From: Flagellimonas lutimaris
GTDB lineage: Bacteria > Bacteroidota > Bacteroidia > Flavobacteriales > Flavobacteriaceae
Length of the DNA stretch: 64,000 bases
Reading direction: 5' to 3'
NCBI RefSeq assembly: GCF_003581615.1
Contig: NZ_QXFH01000070.1
Location: 868,001-932,000, forward strand
Of the stretch, positions 44,415 to 52,405 are shown one piece after another. The position numbers were made by a program, and so were the translations under genes. Numbering within the stretch: the first letter of the stretch is position 1; every line of letters starts with the position of its first letter. The notes under the pieces are model-generated. The model was not told the origin of the DNA and did no database searches. It worked only from the letters and a program-made list of their open reading frames with translations.

Positions 44415-44524
44415 TCCTTCCCGCACTTTGCTTTACTCATCATAAACTCCGGTGGGAATGTTTTTTAGTTTCTTATGTCATTTCTGCGCTTCGCTTTGCT
44501 CAGCATAAACTCCAGCAGGAATCT
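44415..44524. repeat. Two degenerate direct repeat copies
   Basis: Copies at 44415-44460 and 44476-44524 share the pattern GCxCTTxGCTTTxCTCAxC followed by ATAAACTCCxGxxGGAAT. They are diverged copies of one dispersed unit in the fahA to flavin reductase spacer. The second begins with TGTCA like the copies at 42231 and 45845. Confidence 0.65.
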
Positions 44525-44550
44525 ATTTAATTTTTTCAGTCTAAGTGACT

Positions 44551-44599
44551 GAGCGGAGTCGAAGTCATAATTTTAAATCAAGTAGTTTCGACTTCGCTC
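44551..44599. repeat. Inverted repeat of the GAGCG-AGTCGA type
   Basis: GAGCGGAGTCGAA (44551-44563) and TTCGACTTCGCTC (44587-44599) form a 13-bp stem with one G-T pair and a 23-base loop, 12 bases after the fahA stop region in the operon direction. Confidence 0.75.
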
Positions 44600-44610
44600 A
44601 ACTACCAAAA

Positions 44611-45831
44611 TTATTTTGCAGACAACACTTTAGTGGTCACCTCGCCAAATCCGACTCTAATATCGTCTTTTTGTGCATAACCTTTCATCGTGACCGTATC
44701 GCCGTCTTCTATAAATTTTCGTTCGTTCCCATCTTTTAGTTTTATAGGTTTTGTGCCTCCCCACGATAATTCGAGCATGGAGCCAAAACTATTTTCTTCC
44801 TTACCTGAAATGGTTCCGGAAGCCATCATATCTCCAATGTTAATGTTACATCCGTTTACCGTGTGATGCGCTAATTGTTGGGCCATATTCCAGTACATAT
44901 GCTTAAAGTTGCTAAAGCAAACCGTGGTTTCATCACTTTGTTCTGGTGTGATGCCGACCTCTAGATTGATGTCGTAATTCTTTTCACCATCATACTTCAA
45001 ATAGGGCAATACTTCGGGTTCTTGTTTGGGTCCTGCTAATTTGAAAGGATCCAAAGCCTCTAAAGTAACCACCCAAGGGGATATCGATGATGCAAAATTC
45101 TTGGCCAAGAATGGACCAAGCGGCACGTATTCCCATTTTTGGATATCCCTGGCCGACCAATCGTTAAAGAGCACTAGCCCAAAGATATAATCCTCGGCCT
45201 CTTTTGTAGAAATGGAATCTCCCAATTGGGTTTCTTTTCCACAAACGAATCCTATTTCCAATTCAAAATCCAAACGTCGCGTAGGACCAAAAACGGGAGC
45301 TTCTGCATCATTGGGTTTCGTTTGCCCTTTTGGACGATAGATGGGCTGTCCGCTTACGATAATGGAACTTGCCCTACCATGATAGCCCACGGGAATATGT
45401 TTCCAGTTGGGCAAGAGTGCATTTTCTGGGTCACGGAACATTTTGCCCACATTGGTTGCATGTTCCAAACTGGAATAAAAATCGGTATAATCCCCAATGG
45501 CAATAGGCATATGCATTTGGGCTTCGGATTGTTTCACAAAGAGTTCGGGCTTTCCGGCCAAAACCGAATTGTTGTCCTTTAACCAATACTGAATGTTTTT
45601 TCGGACCCGTGTAGTGATTTCTTTCCCAAGGGAAATAAAATCATTTAAAGTGTCTTTCTCCAGTAGCGCCGTGTTGAAATCGAACACATCCAATTCGGCG
45701 ACGGCGGCTAAATCCAAAATATGTTCTCCAACGGCAACCCCTACCCGTGGACTTCTGTCCTGCGTAGAAAAAATCCCAAAGGGAATATTGTGAATCGAAA
45801 AATCTGAGTTTTCAGGTATTTCTATGATCAT
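44611..45831 (-). CDS. fahA: Fumarylacetoacetase
   Basis: A 406-residue hydrolase splitting fumarylacetoacetate into fumarate and acetoacetate, the last step of tyrosine degradation. The N-terminal SH3-like domain is followed by the catalytic domain with GDYTDFYSSLEHATNVGKMFRD, in which D117 and H124 correspond to the metal ligand and catalytic His of the mammalian enzyme. PVGYHGRASSI and FGPTRRLDFELEIGF are further family motifs. Length is normal. It lies 158 bases after hmgA, a spacer filled by palindromic repeats. Confidence 0.96.
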   Translation of the reverse strand: MIIEIPENSDFSIHNIPFGIFSTQDRSPRVGVAVGEHILDLAAVAELDVFDFNTALLEKDTLNDFISLGKEITTRVRKNIQYWLKDNNSVLAGKPELFVKQSEAQMHMPIAIGDYTDFYSSLEHATNVGKMFRDPENALLPNWKHIPVGYHGRASSIIVSGQPIYRPKGQTKPNDAEAPVFGPTRRLDFELEIGFVCGKETQLGDSISTKEAEDYIFGLVLFNDWSARDIQKWEYVPLGPFLAKNFASSISPWVVTLEALDPFKLAGPKQEPEVLPYLKYDGEKNYDINLEVGITPEQSDETTVCFSNFKHMYWNMAQQLAHHTVNGCNINIGDMMASGTISGKEENSFGSMLELSWGGTKPIKLKDGNERKFIEDGDTVTMKGYAQKDDIRVGFGEVTTKVLSAK

Positions 45832-45848
45832 ATATTGTTTTATATGTC

Positions 45849-45868
45849 ATTCCCGTGAAAACGGGAAT
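45849..45868. repeat. Perfect hairpin, TGTCATTCCCG type
   Basis: ATTCCCGT and ACGGGAAT form a perfect 8-bp stem with loop GAAA. TGTC precedes it. It belongs to the same family as the copy at 42231. Confidence 0.8.
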
Positions 45869-45879
45869 CTTATCTTTTC

Positions 45880-45972
45880 GTCATTTTGAACTGTCAGATT
45901 GAGCGCAGTCGAAATCAAAGTGAGAAATCTGGGGATAAGATTTCTCAATCGCTTCGCTCATATCGAAATGAC
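45880..45972. repeat. Nested palindromic repeat between fahA and hmgA
   Basis: Outer arms GTCATTTTGA (45880-45889) and TCGAAATGAC (45963-45972) pair with one G-T mismatch, the middle carries GAGCG and CGCTC blocks, and the inner arms GAGAAATCT and AGATTTCTC (45922-45946) pair perfectly over a 7-base loop. The whole 93-bp unit can fold as a long hairpin in the mRNA of the operon. Confidence 0.85.
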
Positions 45973-45989
45973 ATTCAATTATCTCAAAT

Positions 45990-47147
45990 TTACTCCAACC
46001 ACGATTTATAATACTTACCATCATCAATTTTGAGGGCGTTCTCTGTTACTTGCAATGGTTTAAAGGTGTCAATCATCACCGCAAGTTCCTCCGTGCCTTT
46101 TTTACCGATACTAGCTTCGTAAGTGCCGGGGTGCGGTCCGTGGGGAATACCTGCTGGATGTAACGAAATATAGCCGGGGCCAATACCGGTCCGGCTCATA
46201 AAATCACCATCCACGTAGTACAACACTTCATCCGAATCTATGTTGGAATGATTGTAAGGCGCTGGAATTGCTTTGGGGTGATAATCGTAAAGCCTGGGAC
46301 AGAATGAACATACCACAAAAGCACCCGTTTCAAAAGTTTGGTGTACAGGTGGCGGTTGGTGCACGCGTCCCGTGATTGGTTCAAAATTATGAATGGAAAA
46401 TCCGTAAGGGAAGTTGTAACCGTCCCAACCTACCACATCAAAAGGATGCGAGGCATAAACGAGTTGATGCAACATGCCTTGCTTTTTGATTTTCATCAAA
46501 AACTCTCCTTTTTCATCAAAAGTTTGAAGGTCCTGTGGCAATTTGTAATCACGCTCACAGAAAGGGGAGTGTTCCAAAAGTTGTCCGAACCAGTTTCGAT
46601 ACCGTTTAGGGGTATAAATAGGATGGAAGGACTCGGCGTACAAAATGCGGTTGTCCTCTGTATCAAATTCTATTTGATAAATCATCCCACGTGGAATGAT
46701 GAGGTAATCCCCATATTCAAAAGGAATATTGCCCAAAAAGGTTTTCAATGTCCCTGTCCCTTTATGGATAAAGAGCATTTCGTCCGCATCCGCATTTTTA
46801 TAAAAATAATCCGTCACGGATTTTCTTGGCGCGGCCAAACCTACGTGAACGTCGTTGTTCACCAATAAGGGTTCGCGCGCTTCCAAGAAATCATCTTTGG
46901 GCGCCACATCAAAACCAATGAACTTTCGGCTGGTAATATTCTTTTCTACCGCAATCTTTGGGCTCACATCCAACGCTTCACCAATTTCCTTGACCTGTGT
47001 GGGCCTGTGAACGTGATAGGAAAGTGAGGACATCCCATCAAAACCGATAGTTCCAAAAAGCTGTTCGTAGTAGAGGCTGCCATCGGGCTTCTCGAATTGG
47101 GTATGCCGCTTTTGCGGAATTTTCCCGAGTTTATGATAAATAGGCAT
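45990..47147 (-). CDS. hmgA: Homogentisate 1,2-dioxygenase
   Basis: A 385-residue cupin-type ring-cleaving dioxygenase, shorter than the 430-445 residues of proteobacterial and animal enzymes but typical of the compact form. Probable Fe ligands are H300 and E307 in PYNHSNIDSDEVLYYVDG, and H336 in AGIPHGPHPG, which line up with the His, Glu and His of the known enzyme. It opens homogentisate to maleylacetoacetate. It is second in the operon, 79 bases after hppD, a spacer containing an inverted repeat. Confidence 0.95.
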   Translation of the reverse strand: MPIYHKLGKIPQKRHTQFEKPDGSLYYEQLFGTIGFDGMSSLSYHVHRPTQVKEIGEALDVSPKIAVEKNITSRKFIGFDVAPKDDFLEAREPLLVNNDVHVGLAAPRKSVTDYFYKNADADEMLFIHKGTGTLKTFLGNIPFEYGDYLIIPRGMIYQIEFDTEDNRILYAESFHPIYTPKRYRNWFGQLLEHSPFCERDYKLPQDLQTFDEKGEFLMKIKKQGMLHQLVYASHPFDVVGWDGYNFPYGFSIHNFEPITGRVHQPPPVHQTFETGAFVVCSFCPRLYDYHPKAIPAPYNHSNIDSDEVLYYVDGDFMSRTGIGPGYISLHPAGIPHGPHPGTYEASIGKKGTEELAVMIDTFKPLQVTENALKIDDGKYYKSWLE

Positions 47148-47168
47148 TGCTTTAGTTTTAAGTGATAA

Positions 47169-47210
47169 GTGTTAAGTTATGAGCATAAATCAATACCCAA
47201 AACTTAACAC
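47169..47210. repeat. Inverted repeat GTGTTAAGTT / AACTTAACAC
   Basis: Perfect 10-bp arms at 47169-47178 and 47201-47210 with a 22-base loop in the spacer between hppD and hmgA. Confidence 0.8.
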
Positions 47211-47226
47211 CTATAATTTACAATTT

Positions 47227-48360
47227 TTAGTGCAATGTGCCTCGAAGCTCTTGCTCGCGCTCTATGGCTTCGAACAATGCTTTAAAGTTACCTTTTCCAA
47301 ACGATTGTGCGCCTTTTCTTTGGATAATTTCAAAGAACATCGTTGGTCTAGGCTCAACGGGCTTGGTGAAGATTTGCAATAAATAACCTTCATCATCACG
47401 GTCTACCAGAATGCCTAATTCCTTTAGTGGAGCAATATCTTCATCTATTTCACCTACACGGTCGGTAACGGCATCATAATAAGTGGCAGGAACTCTTAGG
47501 AATTCCACGCCACGACTTCTTAAATCACGAACGGTTTTAATGATATCGTCCGTGGCCACAGCGATGTGCTGTACTCCTTCGTCTTCATAAAAATCCAAAT
47601 ATTCTTCAACTTGTGATTTTTTCTGACCTTCCGCGGGTTCGTTGATAGGAAATTTTATCCGACCGTTCCCGTTACTCATTACTTTACTCATTAATGCAGT
47701 GTATTCGGTCGAGATATCATTGTCATCAAATGATAAGATGTTCTTGAATCCCATAACATCTTCATAAAACTTCACCCAATGGTTCATTTTGTTCCATCCT
47801 ACGTTACCCACCATATGATCCACAAATTTTAACCCTGTTGGTTCTGGGTTGTAATCTGGAGTCTCCCATTTTTTGAAGCCAGGCAGAAAAGTTCCGTTGT
47901 AATCTTTACGCTCCACAAAAATATGAACGGTCTCACCATAGGTGTAAATTCCCGCACGTACCACTTTTCCATCTTTGTCCTCCTCAACTTTGGGCTCCAT
48001 GTAGGATTTGGCGCCTCTTTCCATGGCATTGTTATAGGCTTGGGTGGCATCATCCACCCAAAGGGCCACCACTTTAACCCCGTCACCATGTTTGTCGATA
48101 TGTTTTCCGATTTCGGTTCCACTTTTAAGTGGGGAGGTAAGTACCAATCTAATTTTATCCTGCACTACCACATAGCTCTCGCGGTCTTTTAATCCGGTTT
48201 CCAAACCTGCTTGTGCGTAGGATTGAAACCCGAAGGCTGTTTTGTAAAAGTGAGCTGCTTGTTTGGAATTGCCCACATATAATTCGACATAGTCGGTCCC
48301 ATTAATGGGCATAAAATCTGCGGATGTATTTGTGTCTTTTGGAAGTGTTGATGTCTCCAT
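47227..48360 (-). CDS. hppD: 4-hydroxyphenylpyruvate dioxygenase
   Basis: A 377-residue vicinal-oxygen-chelate enzyme converting 4-hydroxyphenylpyruvate to homogentisate. The three Fe ligands are visible: H182 in KFVDHMVGNV, H265 in GVQHIAVATDD and E344 in MFFEIIQRKG. The C-terminal segment GYLLQIFTKPVEPRPTMFFEIIQRKG and the final helix are family-typical. It is the first gene of the operon, preceded by a 22-bp palindrome and a -7-like box on the minus strand, and divergent from a MarR regulator gene. Confidence 0.97.
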   Translation of the reverse strand: METSTLPKDTNTSADFMPINGTDYVELYVGNSKQAAHFYKTAFGFQSYAQAGLETGLKDRESYVVVQDKIRLVLTSPLKSGTEIGKHIDKHGDGVKVVALWVDDATQAYNNAMERGAKSYMEPKVEEDKDGKVVRAGIYTYGETVHIFVERKDYNGTFLPGFKKWETPDYNPEPTGLKFVDHMVGNVGWNKMNHWVKFYEDVMGFKNILSFDDNDISTEYTALMSKVMSNGNGRIKFPINEPAEGQKKSQVEEYLDFYEDEGVQHIAVATDDIIKTVRDLRSRGVEFLRVPATYYDAVTDRVGEIDEDIAPLKELGILVDRDDEGYLLQIFTKPVEPRPTMFFEIIQRKGAQSFGKGNFKALFEAIEREQELRGTLH

Positions 48361-48392
48361 GATTATTTTTACGTTTTTATTGTTCAGTTTTA

Positions 48393-48414
48393 TTTTGTTG
48401 CACCAACAACAAAA
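48393..48414. promoter_or_regulatory. 22-bp palindrome, candidate MarR operator
   Basis: TTTTGTTG (48393-48400) and CAACAAAA (48407-48414) are a perfect 8-bp inverted repeat with a 6-base centre. On the minus strand it lies next to TATTTTTG (48417-48410), the -7-like box of hppD; on the plus strand it covers the TTG for the regulator promoter. A third half-site TTTTGTTG lies at 48441-48448. Confidence 0.7.
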
Positions 48415-48426
48415 ATAATAATTTTG
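48398..48426 (+). promoter_or_regulatory. Promoter of the MarR regulator gene
   Basis: TTG (48398-48400), an 18-base spacer and TAATTTTG (48419-48426) fit TTG/TAnnTTTG well. The overlap with the palindrome suggests autoregulation. An exact -7 match also exists at 48514 (TATTTTTG), inside the annotated reading frame. Confidence 0.6.
48410..48417 (-). promoter_or_regulatory. -7 box of the hppD operon
   Basis: On the minus strand TATTTTTG (48417 to 48410) matches TAnnTTTG exactly, about 50 bases before the hppD ATG at 48360, and overlaps the right half of the 22-bp palindrome. Its -33 element is weak (TTTTCG about 20 bases upstream). Confidence 0.5.
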
Positions 48427-48470
48427 AGATACGAAAACGATTTTGTTGACTGAAAATTGAGTTAAAGTTT

Positions 48471-48986
48471 ATGCTGTATTCTGATGACTTAGAGCTGACA
48501 AAATCGGAATCCCTATTTTTGTGGCTATTCTTTAAAAAAATGCTTAATCGTATAGATGAAATACAGGGAATGGGGTTCCATTTGGATTTGGTGCTCCGTA
48601 AGATTCAAAAAGCGTATTTACGCAAATTTGATGAGCTTGGTGTGGATACGACCATTGAGCAATGGGTGATTCTCTACCAAATCTATCAACTGGGAGAGAA
48701 TGCCAGTCAGCGTGATATTGTAAACGAAAACTTTCGAAATAGGGCCACAACTTCGAGGGTTATTGGCGGTCTGGAGCGTAAAGGCTGGATTTCCAAAACC
48801 CGTTTTGAGGGCGACCAAAAGCGTTTTAAACTGGAACTGACCCCGAAAGGACAGGAAATTTTGGACTTGACCTTACCCAGTGCACTTCAATTGAGAAAAT
48901 TGGCTTTAAAGAACATTGATGATTCCGAATTTGAAACCTTTTTAAAGGTGTTGGACAAAATTGGTGGGAACTACGAGGAAAATTAG
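48471..48986 (+). CDS. MarR family transcriptional regulator
   Basis: A winged-helix regulator of 171 residues as drawn. The recognisable domain starts near residue 33 (GFHLDLVLRKIQKAYLRKF), with the recognition helix ENASQRDIVNENFRNRATTSRVIGGLERKGWI at about 75-105 and the wing DQKRFKLELTPKG after it. The first 23 residues have a hydrophobic stretch unlike the family, so starts at ATG 48540 or 48570 are realistic alternatives; a second -7-like box at 48514 would fit 48540. It is divergent from hppD and probably controls the tyrosine degradation operon through the palindrome between them. Four bases overlap the end of the next gene. Confidence 0.88.
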   Translation: MLYSDDLELTKSESLFLWLFFKKMLNRIDEIQGMGFHLDLVLRKIQKAYLRKFDELGVDTTIEQWVILYQIYQLGENASQRDIVNENFRNRATTSRVIGGLERKGWISKTRFEGDQKRFKLELTPKGQEILDLTLPSALQLRKLALKNIDDSEFETFLKVLDKIGGNYEEN

Positions 48987-49720
48987 CCCAAATGGTCAAA
49001 TCCCAATTTGGTAATGGTTGCCAGTCCAATGAGCAGAATTAAAATCAAGCTAATTTTTCTGAATTTGTCCTGAGGGATATAATGCAATATTCGCTTTCCC
49101 AAATAGGTGCCTACCAATCCAATGACGAACAAAAACGGTAAATAGGTCAATTCTTGTTTTCCAATGTATCCATTTTCGTAGTAGACAAAGGTTCGTGAAA
49201 AATCAATCATAAAATCGATAAAGGCAGAAGTGGCAATAAAAGCACTTTTTTCCAGATTGAAGGCGGCCATGGTAAGTCCCCGAATGGCACCTCCGGTGCC
49301 TAAAAGTCCAGCAGAGAAACCTGATAGTGCTCCTCCGATTACGGAATTTCTTTTATTGGGAAGTACTATAATTTCAGTTTTGATGAGGAACAAAAGGCTA
49401 AACACGACCAGAAAAACCCCCAATACAATTTCGAGTGAACCACTATCCACCACTTTGGATAGAAATCCTCCCGCAATTACAAAGATTACCGAAGGAACCC
49501 CAATGTAGAGCAACAATTTTTTGTCCAATCCTTTTTTGAACAGGAAAATCTTACTGACGTTACTTGAAAGGTGAAAAATAGCCGTCATGCCGAGTACCGA
49601 GTAAAAATCAAAGTAAAAGTTGCCCAACGGCACAAAGAATACCGAAGACCCAAATCCTCCAATGGTTCCTATAATCTCGGCTACCAGTGCCAGCAATAAA
49701 AAAATATAACTAATCTTCAT
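48983..49720 (-). CDS. TauE/SafE family sulfite/anion exporter-like membrane protein
   Basis: A 245-residue membrane protein with about eight helices. The opening GTIGGFGSSVFFVPLG and the second-half repeat GALSGFSAGLLGTGGAIRG match the two glycine-rich half motifs of the TauE/SafE (DUF81) family. Substrate unknown. It is convergent with the MarR gene, the last four bases overlapping. Confidence 0.88.
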   Translation of the reverse strand: MKISYIFLLLALVAEIIGTIGGFGSSVFFVPLGNFYFDFYSVLGMTAIFHLSSNVSKIFLFKKGLDKKLLLYIGVPSVIFVIAGGFLSKVVDSGSLEIVLGVFLVVFSLLFLIKTEIIVLPNKRNSVIGGALSGFSAGLLGTGGAIRGLTMAAFNLEKSAFIATSAFIDFMIDFSRTFVYYENGYIGKQELTYLPFLFVIGLVGTYLGKRILHYIPQDKFRKISLILILLIGLATITKLGFDHLG

Positions 49721-49778
49721 GGTTTATCTATCAGCTAGAAAAGGGAAGTTACTCTTTTTACAGTATTTAATTCCTGAC

Positions 49779-51611
49779 TTATTTCCAAGTATCATAAAAT
49801 TCTTTGAGCACCCAAAAGGCTTTTTTCTTTTTGCCATCCTCGGAGATTAATCCTTTACGGTTATAATCATCTTGAATATGGGGAAGCGGTCTTCTTGGTG
49901 ATCTAAAATCCACCAAGATCCAAGGTGATATTCCGCTCAATTGGTCAATTTTTTGCAACATGGCCAAGGTTTCTATGTACAAGTATTCTTGATATTCTTC
50001 GGTCCATCTTTCATTTTTATCTCCATGTAGACCTTGTTTGGCACCTGCACCAAATTCGGAAATGATCACAGGTTTGTTTTGAGTGATTTCCCATTGGGCG
50101 TCTCTACATGATTCGGGCGTACCCCCGTACCAACCCAGGTATTGGTTAAAACTGAGCACATCCACCACATCTGCCATAGGGTCATCAATATGTTTGATGT
50201 TGGGATTATTTGGGTCACTACTTTGTTCCAAGGCAGCACTGATCAATCGGGTTGGGTCGGTCTTTCGGGCGGTTTTAATAAGCTTGGTCAGAAAAGTGTT
50301 CCTTGCATCACTTACGGGGGTCTCGTTGGCCATGGACCAGATGATTACTGCAGCGCGGTTTTTATCCCGTTGAATCATTTCCAGTAATTGATTTTGAGCA
50401 TTCGCGTAGGTCTTTGGATTGTTCCATTGAATGGTCCAATACACTGGATTTTCCTCCCAGACCAAAATTCCCATTTCATCCGCCAGTCGTACAATATGCT
50501 CGTTGTGCGGATAATGAGACAGCCGCACATAATTTCCGCCCATTTCTTTGATCCAGCTCAAAACCTTTTCAGCATCTGCTCTGGAGTTGGCCCTCCCTTT
50601 GGTAATCGGGCTCTCTTCGTGTAGGCTGATACCTTTTAAAAGGATAGGTTTCCCATTTAGGAGGATGTCGTCATCTTGTGTGGTAATGGTTCGGAAACCG
50701 ATTTGATCCTGAAGCTCTTCGTCATTCGTTGTAAAGGATACGTCATAAAGTTTTGGATTTTCGGGAGACCAATATTCAATTTTTCTTGATTTGATTTCAA
50801 AAGTAGCTCGACCCGAAGTATCCGTAGTCAATTTCTTTTTGATACGCAGTTCAGGAATTTCAACCGTGACTTCATGGGCCAAATTCTTCCCGCCTTTCAA
50901 ATTGACTTCACCTTTAATAATGTTGTTGTCTTTTGAATCTAAATGCACAAAATGATCCTGGATGAAAGTAAGAGGGGTTTCAATAAGCTTTACGTCGCGT
51001 GTAATGCCGCCGTAATTCCACCAATCCGTGTTTAGGGTGGGAACCCCTTCTTTGGTTCGTTTATTATCCACTTTAAAGATGATAAAGTTGTCCTTCTCTT
51101 TTAATAGATGGGTCACTTCAAAATTGAAAGGGGTAAAACCACCGATGTGGGTGCCCAGTTTTTCACCGTTTAAATATGCTTCGGTTTTATAGTTGGCTGC
51201 TCCAACATATAAGAATATTCTGTTTTTGAGGTTAGTCTTCGGGTAATCAAAAGATTTTTTGTACCAAATAGTGCCCTCGTAATAATATAGTTTTTCTTTT
51301 TGTGTGTTCCAGTCACCTGGTACCTGCATAGTGTCCGCTTCATCAAAATTATACTCAATTAAATCTGAAGGACTCTTTGGTTTTGTATTTGTGAAATAGG
51401 CATTGGTCGAAGGTTGTTCCTGTTGGTCAAAAGGTTCGTACCGATAATTGTAATATCCATTTTCATAAGGGTCCACAATATAGTGCCATGACCCATTGAG
51501 CGAAGTGGTTTTTCTATTATGGGTGTTAATCAAAAGAGCGTTGGTGTCTTGTGACCAGAGGTTGGTGCTGCAGGCCCATACAGTTAATAGGCCTAAAAAG
51601 ATGTTTTTCAT
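49779..51611 (-). CDS. Secreted glycoside hydrolase family 2 protein (beta-glucuronidase/galactosidase-like)
   Basis: A 610-residue protein with a signal peptide (FLGLLTVWACSTNLWSQ), a sugar-binding domain (about 50-200; GTIWYKKSF, YKTEAYLNGEKLG), an immunoglobulin-like domain (about 210-310) and a TIM barrel from 310. The acid/base Glu lies in WSMANETP (E near 430) and the nucleophile in ISEFGAGA (E near 518), both standard for GH2. Specificity cannot be read. No SusC/SusD pair or other glycosidase lies near, so this is not an evident polysaccharide utilisation locus. It is followed on the minus strand by the TauE gene after 58 bases. Confidence 0.9.
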   Translation of the reverse strand: MKNIFLGLLTVWACSTNLWSQDTNALLINTHNRKTTSLNGSWHYIVDPYENGYYNYRYEPFDQQEQPSTNAYFTNTKPKSPSDLIEYNFDEADTMQVPGDWNTQKEKLYYYEGTIWYKKSFDYPKTNLKNRIFLYVGAANYKTEAYLNGEKLGTHIGGFTPFNFEVTHLLKEKDNFIIFKVDNKRTKEGVPTLNTDWWNYGGITRDVKLIETPLTFIQDHFVHLDSKDNNIIKGEVNLKGGKNLAHEVTVEIPELRIKKKLTTDTSGRATFEIKSRKIEYWSPENPKLYDVSFTTNDEELQDQIGFRTITTQDDDILLNGKPILLKGISLHEESPITKGRANSRADAEKVLSWIKEMGGNYVRLSHYPHNEHIVRLADEMGILVWEENPVYWTIQWNNPKTYANAQNQLLEMIQRDKNRAAVIIWSMANETPVSDARNTFLTKLIKTARKTDPTRLISAALEQSSDPNNPNIKHIDDPMADVVDVLSFNQYLGWYGGTPESCRDAQWEITQNKPVIISEFGAGAKQGLHGDKNERWTEEYQEYLYIETLAMLQKIDQLSGISPWILVDFRSPRRPLPHIQDDYNRKGLISEDGKKKKAFWVLKEFYDTWK

Positions 51612-51788
51612 GTGCTTATGTTCGGTTCCTAAAGATAGAAAACTTGTGATTTATGTCATTTTAACCTAAAAAAATCTTAAAAAGTCTATTTAGGGTTAAT
51701 TGAGCATATAAACTGGATAATCTATTGGACGTAGGGGCAATAAAACCACCTCAATTTTGTACCTGTATAATTTATATATACAATAGCT

Positions 51789-52352
51789 ATGAAGAATACG
51801 AATTTTTATCCAACAATGTGGTCGACAGCTCCTTATATACCAAGTGTAATGACAGCGAAGTATGCTGCCGAAACCCATGGAGTTGAGTTGATCTTGAGAA
51901 ATGAGGCCGCTAAGACGCTAAATGTTTCAGAAATGTCCCTTAACATTACCAAATTCTCGGCAATCGATGAGCAGGGTAATGAGCACTTTATTATAGATTT
52001 TCCTGGTCAGAACCCAGTAACCCTAAAAGGAATAGCTTCTGGAAACTTTATTCGTTCCAAGAGCGTACTTTCTTTGCCCGAAGGTAAATATACCGCATTG
52101 CGGTTTTACATAGCGGGTTGGGGCAACCAGTTTAAATATCAGGATGGTGTAGTGGAATCCGCCAACTCGTTCGACCGTTTGGATTTTCAGATTGAGGACG
52201 GTTTTACGGTGGAGGACGGTAACACCCCCGAAGTTAAATTATGGTTTGACTTTGCTCCCTACCAGTGGAAGCGACACTTTAAACCGCTTACGGATTTGTT
52301 TATAGGGAGCAAAAGTCAAAAACCGCGATTGGCAAATAGTTTTGGCAATTGA
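51789..52352 (+). CDS. Hypothetical protein, 187 residues
   Basis: A 187-residue protein without signal peptide that is mostly beta. The phrases LPEGKYTALRFYIAGWGNQFKY, DGVVESANSFDRLDFQIEDGFTVEDGN and VKLWFDFAP recall the pattern of small secreted Bacteroidota beta-sandwich proteins (DUF4382-like), but similarity is weak. It lies alone between the GH2 and S41 genes, with a terminator 24 bases after its stop. No function proposed. Confidence 0.55.
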   Translation: MKNTNFYPTMWSTAPYIPSVMTAKYAAETHGVELILRNEAAKTLNVSEMSLNITKFSAIDEQGNEHFIIDFPGQNPVTLKGIASGNFIRSKSVLSLPEGKYTALRFYIAGWGNQFKYQDGVVESANSFDRLDFQIEDGFTVEDGNTPEVKLWFDFAPYQWKRHFKPLTDLFIGSKSQKPRLANSFGN

Positions 52353-52375
52353 TTATTAAGCTATGAAAAGGAATG

Positions 52376-52404
52376 AAAAAGGCACCGATTGGGTGCCTTT
52401 TTTA
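52376..52404. terminator. Bidirectional terminator between convergent genes
   Basis: AAAAAGGCACC and GGGTGCCTTTTTT form a stem (one G-T pair possible) around GATT, with an A run on one side and T run on the other. Confidence 0.85.
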
Positions 52405-52405
52405 A

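Noticed and set aside
46338..46868. 176-residue plus-strand frame opposite hmgA
   Set aside because: It is the reverse complement of conserved catalytic sequence and has no promoter or family signature.
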